This document shows, one piece after another, positions 1 through 4,570 of a stretch of 5,028 bases of DNA (positions are counted from its first letter, which is position 1; each line of letters opens with the position of its first letter). The notes under the pieces were generated by a model. The model did not search any database. It saw only the letters and a list, made by a program, of their open reading frames with translations, and was not told the DNA's origin. The position numbers and the translations under genes were made by a program. The DNA is from Opitutaceae bacterium (GTDB lineage: Bacteria > Verrucomicrobiota > Verrucomicrobiia > Opitutales > Opitutaceae). The stretch is taken from positions 1 through 5,028 of the forward strand of contig JAHFTI010000357.1 of NCBI GenBank assembly GCA_023265535.1, in the 5' to 3' direction.

Positions 1-776
1 TCATCCTGCACACCTTGGCCCTCCCGATGGACAGCGATCCCTCGGTGCTTGGCCACGCGCTCAACGATGCCCAGCGCGCCGCGTTGCTCACCGTCTTTCG
101 CCGCCGCATCCTGCACCATACCCCCGCCGGCTACATCACCCGCGAGGCCTGGCTCGGCGACCTGCGTTTCTACGTGGACGAGCGCGTGCTCATTCCCCGC
201 TCCTATTTCCTCGAGATCATCCCCGACCAGCTTGACGGCTGGATCGCGGACCCCGCGAAGGTGACGCGCGTGGTGGACGTGTGCACCGGCTCCGCCTGCC
301 TTGCGATCCTGCTCGCGAAACACTTTCCCAAGGCTGAGGTGGACGCGGTCGACCTCTCCCCCGACGCGCTCGAGGTGTCGCGCATCAACCTGCGCACGCA
401 CCGCCTCGCCAAGCGGGTGCACCTGCACCAGTCCGACGTCTTCGACTCCGTGCCGATCGAGAAGTACGACGTCATCCTGAGCAACCCGCCCTACGAGCCG
501 AGCGCCCATTGCGACAGGCTCCCCGCGGAGTTCCGCAACGAGCCGCGCCTCGCGCTCGATGGCGGCACCGACGGCCTCGACATCATCCGCAAGCTCCTCC
601 TCCAGTCGCGCAACCGCCTCAAGCCGCACGGCATCGTGCTCATCGAGGTCGGCGCGCTGCAGGACGCGATGAACCGCGAGTTCGCGGCGCTGCAGCCGCA
701 CTGGCTGCACACCGAGGACGGCTCCGACTGCGTCTGCGTGATCCACGCCGCCCGCCTGCGCGCCTGGAAGGCCTGA
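1..776 (+). CDS. prmB: Ribosomal protein uL3 (L3) glutamine N5-methyltransferase PrmB, 5' end cut by window edge
   Basis: A class I SAM-dependent methyltransferase that, by family knowledge, methylates a glutamine side chain of ribosomal protein uL3 in the cytoplasm. The reading frame is open to the left edge (first whole codon at base 3). The visible start ILHTLALPMD resembles the interior of PrmB (E. coli has LYLPLD there), so the TTG at 15 is not a convincing start and I infer that about 40-50 N-terminal residues lie outside the window. Visible in order: FYVDERVLIPRS (typical PrmB FYVDERVLVPRS), the SAM-binding motif VVDVCTGSACLAI at about 270-308 (one Gly of the usual CTGSGC replaced by Ala), acidic VDLSPDALE, and the NPPY catalytic motif at 483-494. 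NPPY is followed by LPAEFRNEPRLALDGGTDGLDI, written LPAEFRNEP then RLALDGGTDGLDI, which favours PrmB over the paralogue PrmC. The stop is TGA at 774-776. It converges on the AEC transporter gene. Confidence 0.92.
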   Translation, partial: ILHTLALPMDSDPSVLGHALNDAQRAALLTVFRRRILHHTPAGYITREAWLGDLRFYVDERVLIPRSYFLEIIPDQLDGWIADPAKVTRVVDVCTGSACLAILLAKHFPKAEVDAVDLSPDALEVSRINLRTHRLAKRVHLHQSDVFDSVPIEKYDVILSNPPYEPSAHCDRLPAEFRNEPRLALDGGTDGLDIIRKLLLQSRNRLKPHGIVLIEVGALQDAMNREFAALQPHWLHTEDGSDCVCVIHAARLRAWKA

Positions 777-801
777 GCGGCGCCGCGCGTAGTTAAACTT
801 C

Positions 802-850
802 GGATACGCCTGGGCGGCCCGTGCGCCCGCGCGCAGGGGCGGTTGTATCC
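802..850. other. Nested inverted repeat, possible weak terminator
   Basis: GGATAC (802-807) is complementary to GTATCC (845-850), and inside it GGGCG (812-816) can pair with CGCCC (824-828) across a 7-base loop. Read on the minus strand the outer stem is followed by GAAGTTTAAC, only a feeble U-tract. It could help end AEC transcription, but the stem is interrupted and GC-rich DNA yields such pairs by chance. Low confidence. Confidence 0.25.
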
Positions 851-876
851 ACGTTCCGGTTACGCGTTGTCCGCGC

Positions 877-911
877 CTGCTTCCTGCCTCCTGTCTCCTG
901 CCGCTTGCCTC
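877..911. repeat. Five tandem copies of a 7-bp unit (CTGYCTC-like)
   Basis: Consecutive heptamers read CTGCTTC, CTGCCTC, CTGTCTC, CTGCCGC and TTGCCTC on the plus strand, a strict period of seven with one or two changes per unit. The array sits directly after the AEC stop codon (913-915 on the minus strand). It is pyrimidine-rich on plus and purine-rich on minus. No function is evident; slippage is a plausible origin. Confidence 0.65.
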
Positions 912-912
912 C

Positions 913-1854
913 CTACACGCCCACCCACGCCAGGCCGAAGGCGATCCAGAGCGGGATGACGAGCAGCCCCAGCAGGGTGGTGCCCACGATGACGCGCGCC
1001 GCCACCATGGGTTGCCCGCCGTAATGCCGCGCGATGACGAGCGGCAGCATGCCCGCGGGCATGGCGGCCTGGATGACCAGGATGCGTTTCATCTCGAGCG
1101 GGAAGGGGATGAACCTGGCCAGCGCCAGGAAGACGAGCGGCAGCAGGCCCATGCGCAGCGCGCAGGCGGCCAGGGAGGTCTTCGCCTCGAAGAGGTCGCC
1201 CGGCTTTTTCAGGTAGTTGTCCACGGCGGCGCCCGCGGCGAGCAGGCCCAGCGGCACGGCGCAGGCGGCGAGGGCGTCGACCACGCGCAGCACCATGGCG
1301 GGCAGCTCGAGGTGGAGCGTGTTGAGGGCCATGCCCACGAGCAGCGAGAACACGACCGGGTTGAGGAGCTTCCTCCAGCCCTCGCGCGCCGAGAGACCCG
1401 ACAGCAGGAGGATGCCGACCGTCCAGATCGCCATTTCCACGCCCACGTTGTACACGAGGAGGACGCCGAGCGTCTCGCGGCCCCAGAGGGCTTCGACGAG
1501 GGGGATGGGGATGTAGCCGTAGTTGTAGATGCCGACGGCGAAGGCGAAGGTGCGCAGGCCGCTGCCGACCTCGAGGCGGAGCAGGCGGCCCACCCAGAGT
1601 CCCGCCAGCATGCCCAGCACGAGGGTGGCGAAGCCGGTCAGCGGGGCGCCCGCGAGGTTGGCGGGGACGCGCAGGGCCTCGTTGCCGAGGACCGACTTGA
1701 AGATGAGGCAGGGGTAGAGGAGGTTGACGATGAGCTTGAGGACGCTGCCCTCGGCCTCCTGGCTGAGCCAGCCGGCGCGCCTGACGCCGATGCCCAGCGC
1801 AAAGAGCGCGAAGACCGGAAGCGTGAGTGCGAGCAGTTTGGCGTAGGAGGCCAT
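913..1854 (-). CDS. AEC family (auxin efflux carrier) transporter
   Basis: A 313-residue integral membrane protein of the AEC family (PF03547), whose bacterial members are secondary transporters, some moving small organic acids such as malate or malonate; the substrate here cannot be read from sequence. The protein is almost wholly hydrophobic, with about ten membrane segments near residues 5-25, 38-56, 68-92, 102-122, 128-152, 164-181, 188-212, 227-247, 257-275 and 284-310. The FAVGIYNYGYIPIPLV stretch (about 104-120) in segment 4 and NPVVFSLLVGMALN (165-178) match family landmarks. I chose ATG at 1854 because MASYAKLLALTLPVFALFALG begins at the first membrane segment as in relatives, giving the usual family length. 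The frame stays open upstream to an ATG at 2112, but that extension runs through a terminator and a tandem repeat. No Shine-Dalgarno precedes the ATG; a hairpin does. Confidence 0.9.
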   Translation of the reverse strand: MASYAKLLALTLPVFALFALGIGVRRAGWLSQEAEGSVLKLIVNLLYPCLIFKSVLGNEALRVPANLAGAPLTGFATLVLGMLAGLWVGRLLRLEVGSGLRTFAFAVGIYNYGYIPIPLVEALWGRETLGVLLVYNVGVEMAIWTVGILLLSGLSAREGWRKLLNPVVFSLLVGMALNTLHLELPAMVLRVVDALAACAVPLGLLAAGAAVDNYLKKPGDLFEAKTSLAACALRMGLLPLVFLALARFIPFPLEMKRILVIQAAMPAGMLPLVIARHYGGQPMVAARVIVGTTLLGLLVIPLWIAFGLAWVGV

Positions 1855-1857
1855 TGC

Positions 1858-1878
1858 GCGAGGCTCGCTTTGCCTCGC
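1858..1878 (-). promoter_or_regulatory. Perfect 7-bp hairpin just upstream of the AEC start codon
   Basis: GCGAGGC (1858-1864) and GCCTCGC (1872-1878) form a perfect 7-bp stem with a 7-base loop. The stem ends three bases before the ATG of the AEC gene, covering the place where a ribosome would dock. The inverted repeat is seen directly; a role in damping translation is inference. It is not a terminator, since no T-run follows. Confidence 0.45.
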
Positions 1879-1884
1879 CCCGCC

Positions 1885-2032
1885 GGCAAGCACGCAGGCA
1901 GGGAACTGTGTTGGCGGGCACTCAGGGATGTCGCCCGGCAGGCATGCAGCTCCAGCTCCCGGCAGGCATGCAGGGAAGTCTGTCGGCACACACGCGGGCA
2001 AGTCCGCTGGCAGGCATTCAGGAAGGGCCCCG
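1885..2032. repeat. Six imperfect tandem repeats of 24 bp
   Basis: Units begin with GGC at 1885, 1913, 1937, 1961, 1985 and 2009. Spacing is 24 bp throughout except the first unit, which is 28 bp because of an extra GGCA. The plus-strand consensus is roughly GGCAGGCATGCA followed by GGGAAGTCYGCC; the GGC start and the CA-CAGG core are best conserved. The array ends about 30 bases upstream of the AEC start codon and begins about 35 bases after the T-run of the LTXXQ terminator (minus-strand direction). Because 24 is a multiple of three, every frame encodes an octapeptide repeat. In the frame of the AEC gene this is CLPADLPA, CVPTDFPA, CLPGAGAA, CLPGDIPE, CPPTQFPA. Spacers are absent, so it is not a CRISPR array. 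Function unknown. Confidence 0.8.
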
Positions 2033-2066
2033 GAGAGGGCGCCTCGGCGCGACCCGGGCTTCGGGC

Positions 2067-2101
2067 AAAAAAAGAGGCGCAGGGCCCCAGTGCCCTGCGC
2101 C
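2067..2101 (-). terminator. Intrinsic terminator of the LTXXQ/Spy-like gene
   Basis: A perfect 10-bp GC-rich stem, GGCGCAGGGC (2076-2085) with GCCCTGCGCC (2092-2101), closes a 6-base loop. On the minus strand it is followed by TC and then seven T residues (2067-2073). This is a textbook factor-independent terminator, 57 bases past the stop codon of the LTXXQ gene. It insulates that gene from the AEC transporter downstream on the same strand. It could instead act as an attenuator if the promoter candidate at 2116-2144 is used. Confidence 0.92.
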
Positions 2102-2115
2102 TTAACCCTCATAAC

Positions 2116-2144
2116 ATTACACTACTGTACACTTACACTAACAA
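2116..2144 (-). promoter_or_regulatory. Candidate sigma70-like promoter upstream of the terminator
   Basis: On the minus strand TTGTTA (2144-2139) and TGTAAT (2121-2116) are separated by exactly 17 bp, matching 4 of 6 and 5 of 6 bases of the sigma70 consensus. It lies in an AT-rich patch (2102-2158) that stands out in this GC-rich window. Transcription would start near 2109, straight into the terminator hairpin, giving a short RNA or, on read-through, the AEC mRNA leader. The patch also carries TTACACTA twice (2117-2124 and 2133-2140). It may simply be the 3' untranslated region of the LTXXQ gene. Confidence 0.3.
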
Positions 2145-2158
2145 ACCCTGACAAAGGA

Positions 2159-2629
2159 TCATTTCTGCTTGTCGCCACCCTTGCGCTCGCCGCGTTCGCC
2201 GCGGGGGCCGCCCATGGGGTGGTCCTTTTCCCAAGCCTCGAGCTTGGCCACCTGTTCGGGGGTGAGCTCGGCGCGGATCTTGGGTTTGTAGGCTTCGCGG
2301 ATGGCCTTCATTTTTTCGCCCTTGGCCTTGCGGTCCAGGGCGTCGTTCTGGCGGAGTTCCTGCATTTCCTTGATCTCGGCGGCGATGATGGGGGAAAGCT
2401 TGGTCTTCTGGGCCTCGGTGATGCCCAGCGTTTCGCTCATCATCTTGAGGCGTCCCTCAAGGTTCATGCCGCGACCGCCACCGGGGCCGCCGCCGGGACC
2501 CTGGCCTTGGCCCTGTGCGGGTGGGGGCGGGGGGGGAGGGGTGGCGCCGTCTGCGGCGAGGAGGCTGGCTGCGGTGCTGGCGGAGCCGAGCACGAGAAGG
2601 GCGGCGGTGGTGATGACTTTAAGATTCAT
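2159..2629 (-). CDS. Secreted LTXXQ/Spy-CpxP-like protein
   Basis: A 156-residue protein with an N-terminal signal peptide (MNLKVITTAALLVLGSAS, cleavage probable near residues 22-27), so periplasmic or exported. A low-complexity linker follows: seven prolines at 31-37, then a Gln/Gly-rich stretch to about 54. The helical part at 55-136 carries LGITEAQ (68-74) and LTPEQ (122-126), the two LTxxQ-type motifs that define the Spy/CpxP-like family, many of which are envelope chaperones or metal or stress sensors. The tail is charged and glycine-rich (GERGERKGG). The family assignment rests on these motifs; the actual role is unknown. The start at ATG 2629 is fixed by the signal peptide, though no Shine-Dalgarno is visible. 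It is divergent from the metallopeptidase gene and ends at the strong terminator at 2067-2101. It is not near a recognisable sensor kinase or resistance operon. Confidence 0.82.
   Translation of the reverse strand: MNLKVITTAALLVLGSASTAASLLAADGATPPPPPPPAQGQGQGPGGGPGGGRGMNLEGRLKMMSETLGITEAQKTKLSPIIAAEIKEMQELRQNDALDRKAKGEKMKAIREAYKPKIRAELTPEQVAKLEAWEKDHPMGGPRGERGERKGGDKQK
2519..2541 (+). other. G-quadruplex motif and 8-G homopolymer inside the LTXXQ gene
   Basis: On the plus strand runs of 3, 5, 8 and 4 G are separated by single bases (T, C, A), a perfect short-loop G-quadruplex pattern. It lies opposite the seven-proline codons of the LTXXQ gene, so the G-rich strand is the transcription template. 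The run of eight identical bases (2529-2536) is also a potential slippage site. Structure formation is predicted only from the pattern. Confidence 0.5.
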
Positions 2630-2697
2630 GATTTAGGGAGCTTTGGTTTTGACTCTGGCGCGGTCTGAGACGTCATCTGCCTGCCCTTCGGTTACAC
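2630..2697. promoter_or_regulatory. Divergent intergenic region (LTXXQ gene and metallopeptidase)
   Basis: These 68 bases separate two divergent start codons and should hold both promoters. TTGACT (2649-2654) is a fair plus-strand -35 hexamer, but nothing close to a -10 stands at the right distance. GACGTC (2669-2674) and CACGTG (2695-2700, overlapping the GTG start) are palindromic hexamers. No promoter can be assigned with confidence. Confidence 0.35.
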
Positions 2698-3126
2698 GTG
2701 GTTCCTCCCTCACAAAGGCCCGACGCCAATTCGTCCCCAGACGACCTCAACTCGAAACCGGATCCCTATCTGGCCGGTCTCGCCACTGAAGTCGTTGACA
2801 GGACCCTGCGCAGCATGCCGCCGGACCTGCGTCGCCTGGCCTCGGCGGTGCCCGTGATTTACCAATCCTATGCGGACGAGGATCTGATCGAGCAGGGTTT
2901 CGAGCCCGACATCCTGGGCCTTTTCATGGGCGAGCCGGTGGGGCGTGAGAGCTCGGTGGACAACCCCGTGCCCGCCTGCATCATCCTTTATGTGGAGAGC
3001 ATCTGGGACTATTGCGACGGCGACCTGCCCGCCTATCGCAAGGAACTCAGGCTGACCTTTCTCCATGAGCTGGGGCATTATCTGGGATGGAACGAGGAAC
3101 AGGTGGCTGCGCACGGACTTGAGTGA
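2698..3126 (+). CDS. Small metallopeptidase family protein (zincin-like, HExxH)
   Basis: A 142-residue protein resembling the minimal zincin / possibly neutral zinc metallopeptidase family (PF06262, Zincin_1). The diagnostic motif LTFLHELGHYLGWNEEQV lies near the C-terminus (residues 119-136): H123 and H127 with E124 form HExxH, and an acidic residue of NEE could be the third zinc ligand. Also family-like are EPDILGLFMGEP (69-80) and the hydrophobic ACIILYVESIWDY (93-105). There is no signal peptide, so it is cytoplasmic. Substrates of this family are not known to me. The GTG at 2698 is the only ATG or GTG start before the conserved part, with no Shine-Dalgarno; the first 20 or so residues are Pro/Asp/Ser-rich and look unconserved, so the true start is uncertain. 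The next plus-strand gene, the SYLF protein, begins 77 bases after the stop, possibly in one transcript. Confidence 0.85.
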   Translation: MVPPSQRPDANSSPDDLNSKPDPYLAGLATEVVDRTLRSMPPDLRRLASAVPVIYQSYADEDLIEQGFEPDILGLFMGEPVGRESSVDNPVPACIILYVESIWDYCDGDLPAYRKELRLTFLHELGHYLGWNEEQVAAHGLE

Positions 3127-3203
3127 AACAAGACGCACTCCGCGCTTTCCAAGCACCGGGCAGCCTGCTATGCCTCACACTCAATCCATCTTTCCCGGCA
3201 CAC

Positions 3204-3890
3204 ATGAAGAAGTTGGTCATCTCCCTTGTTTTTTCCCTGTTCGCACTTGTGGCTACCGCTCGCGCGGTTGACCCCGAGGTTCGCAAGGAGCTCGTCACGC
3301 GCGTCGAATCCTGTGAGGCGATCCTCCAGGAGTTCCAGCGCCGTCCCGAGACGGCCATTCCGTCCGAGGTGCTGGCCAAGGCCCGCGCCCTCATCATCGT
3401 CAACCAGGTCCGCGCCGGCGCCATCCTGGGCGTGCAGGAGGGCTATGGCGTGATGATGGTCAAGCGTTCCAACGGCACCTGGAGCCTTCCCGCCCTGATC
3501 ACCGCCGGTGAGACCAGCCTCGGGCTGCAGCTTGGCGTGAACACGGTGGCCACGATCTATGTGATCACCGACGACGCGACCCCGCGCCTGATCTTCAACC
3601 GCCGCATCAACCTGGGCGTGGACGCCAAGGCTGTCGCCGGTCCGAAGTCGGCCGACGTGCAGAAGACGAACAAGCCCATCATCGAGGCTCCGGTGCTCGT
3701 GTACTCCAAGAAGGCCGGCCTCTATGCGGGCGCCACGGTCAAGGCGGGCTACATCGCCCGTGACGACCAGTCCAATTGCCTGCTCTACGATACGACCCAC
3801 GCCTTCCCCGAGCTCGTTTACAGCGACTGGGTGAAGCCGATTCCGGAGGTCGAGTACCTCATGAAAGAGGTCAAGCGCCTGGCTCCCTGA
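3204..3890 (+). CDS. Secreted SYLF-domain (Ysc84/DUF500) protein
   Basis: A 228-residue exported protein. Residues 1-21 (MKKLVISLVFSLFALVATARA) are a clear signal peptide with an A-R-A cleavage site, and this fixes the start at ATG 3204 rather than the in-frame GTG at 3123 that overlaps the previous stop. The mature part is a SYLF/Ysc84 domain: PSEVLAKARALIIVNQVRAG (53-72), GYGVMMVKRSNGTWSLPALIT (80-100), TSLGLQLGVN (104-113), a region ending in LGVDAKAVAGP (137-147), and VLVYSKKAGLYAGATVKAG (164-182). In eukaryotes SYLF domains bind phosphoinositides or actin; bacterial secreted versions are of unknown role, with lipid or envelope binding inferred. No Shine-Dalgarno is visible. A weak promoter candidate is TTTCCA (3146-3151), 17 bases, then TATGCC (3169-3174). 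It ends at the intrinsic terminator at 3930-3958. Confidence 0.9.
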   Translation: MKKLVISLVFSLFALVATARAVDPEVRKELVTRVESCEAILQEFQRRPETAIPSEVLAKARALIIVNQVRAGAILGVQEGYGVMMVKRSNGTWSLPALITAGETSLGLQLGVNTVATIYVITDDATPRLIFNRRINLGVDAKAVAGPKSADVQKTNKPIIEAPVLVYSKKAGLYAGATVKAGYIARDDQSNCLLYDTTHAFPELVYSDWVKPIPEVEYLMKEVKRLAP

Positions 3891-3929
3891 GCGGCGCGCG
3901 CAACGTTCGGCAACGCAGTCCCCTTTCGA

Positions 3930-3958
3930 GGCGAAGGATTTCCTCCTTCGCCTTTTTT
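3930..3958 (+). terminator. Intrinsic terminator of the SYLF gene
   Basis: GGCGAAGGA (3930-3938) pairs perfectly with TCCTTCGCC (3944-3952) around a 5-base loop, followed by six T residues (3953-3958), 39 bases after the SYLF stop codon. On the minus strand the hairpin is not followed by a T-run, so it should act mainly on plus-strand transcripts. Confidence 0.93.
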
Positions 3959-3988
3959 GTGGCCGTACGCTTCCTGGCGGCCGGTCCC

Positions 3989-4014
3989 GGGGCGGGGTCT
4001 TGGTGGGGCCGGGG
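3989..4014 (+). other. G-quadruplex motif in the convergent gap
   Basis: Four runs of exactly four G (3989-3992, 3994-3997, 4005-4008, 4011-4014) with loops of 1, 7 and 2 bases fit the four-tetrad G-quadruplex pattern. It sits between the SYLF terminator and the CinA-like stop codon, on the template strand for CinA transcription. No conventional terminator is visible for the CinA gene, so it may slow polymerase there; this is inference. Confidence 0.45.
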
Positions 4015-4026
4015 CGCCGGGCGAGC

Positions 4027-4524
4027 TCAGAGTCCTGAGCGGAACTGGCGCAGGTAGTTGGCGAGGCTGCTGACGGCCACCATGGAGACGGTGTCCTGGG
4101 CGCGGACGCGGTCGGCGCCGGGACATTCGAGCATGCCGCTGACGACGGCGCTGCGACCGTCGCCCAGGTCATGGGCGATGGCCCACCAGGCGAAGGGGTG
4201 TTGCACGCGGCGTTCCGCGTTGGGCTCGGCGTAGCCGGTGGTGGCGAGGCCGACCTGGGCGCCGAAGAGGGCGCAGACCCCTATTGCCATCTGTTCGGCG
4301 ACGTCCTGGGAGACGCAGTTGAGGGCGCGGGCGGGGGCTTCCTCGATGCCGAGGTGGCGCACCTTTTGCTCGAGGGTATAGCAGGTGATGCCTCCGAGGA
4401 AAAAGGCGGAGGCGCCGCTGATGGCGCCGATGCGGGATTGCACGCGGCCGCAGGTCATGCTTTCGGCGACGGCGAGGGTGAGCTTCGGCTCGCCCAGTAG
4501 GAGATCCTTGAGGACTTGGTTCAT
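4027..4524 (-). CDS. Stand-alone CinA C-terminal domain protein (NMN amidohydrolase-like)
   Basis: A 165-residue protein made only of the CinA C-terminal domain (PF02464). In the PncC branch this domain deamidates nicotinamide mononucleotide to nicotinate mononucleotide in NAD salvage. Visible: AVAESMTCG (18-26, family AESxTxG with the putative nucleophile Ser22), SGASAFFLGGITCYTLEQKV (36-55, family GSSxxFxGGxxxYxxxxK), CVSQDVAEQMAIG (70-82), and TTGYAEP (95-101), where most family members have TGIAGPGG. The GYAEP variant and the NCVS motif recall a divergent CinA-like subgroup I associate with Bacteroidota-type proteins, so NMN amidohydrolase activity is not assured and no gene symbol is given. 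There is no N-terminal molybdopterin-binding-like domain. The start is ATG 4524, without Shine-Dalgarno. It follows the receiver protein by 46 bases on the same strand with no terminator between, so co-transcription is likely. Confidence 0.85.
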   Translation of the reverse strand: MNQVLKDLLLGEPKLTLAVAESMTCGRVQSRIGAISGASAFFLGGITCYTLEQKVRHLGIEEAPARALNCVSQDVAEQMAIGVCALFGAQVGLATTGYAEPNAERRVQHPFAWWAIAHDLGDGRSAVVSGMLECPGADRVRAQDTVSMVAVSSLANYLRQFRSGL

Positions 4525-4570
4525 GCGGAGGCCAGAGCATTAAGCGCCGGGACGCCGGATGCACAGCCTT

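Larger units (their letters stand above)
777..912. other. Convergent intergenic gap between prmB and the AEC transporter
   Basis: This 136-base gap separates the stops of two converging genes. It holds no credible ORF. It contains an imperfect hairpin (802-850) and a short 7-bp tandem repeat (877-911), listed separately. No T-run follows a strong stem in either direction, so I see no textbook intrinsic terminator here for either gene. Confidence 0.6.

Noticed and set aside
802..850. Bidirectional terminator between prmB and the AEC gene
   Set aside because: The stem is split into two short helices and neither side is followed by a real T-run; kept only as a low-confidence hairpin.
1885..2032. 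CRISPR array
   Set aside because: Units are contiguous and degenerate with no unique spacers, and no cas genes are present.
1855..2112. 86-residue N-terminal extension of the AEC protein from the ATG at 2112
   Set aside because: Its first codons are the terminator hairpin and T-run itself, the rest is the tandem repeat, and the family protein begins at the first membrane segment (ATG 1854). Only a shorter start inside the repeat is kept as a possibility.
1012..2151. Long plus-strand ORF (379 codons) opposite the AEC gene
   Set aside because: Its Glu/Gln/Ala/His/Gly-rich composition is what the antisense of a hydrophobic GC-rich gene gives; the minus-strand product is a recognisable transporter.
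1928..2668. Plus-strand ORF (246 codons) over the repeat and the LTXXQ gene
   Set aside because: It is antisense to the LTXXQ coding sequence and runs through the terminator; the product is low-complexity Gly/Ala/Leu.
2649..2678. Plus-strand promoter with TTGACT at 2649-2654 for the metallopeptidase
   Set aside because: No acceptable -10 hexamer follows at 16-18 bases; TCATCT is too weak to call.
3123..3203. GTG start at 3123 for the SYLF gene, overlapping the metallopeptidase stop
   Set aside because: It would put 27 residues before a perfect signal peptide; the ATG at 3204 gives a normal exported protein.
3168..4172. Long minus-strand ORF (334 codons) opposite the SYLF gene and across the terminator
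   Set aside because: It is antisense to a recognised secreted protein, crosses an intrinsic terminator and overlaps the CinA-like gene; no family resemblance is visible.
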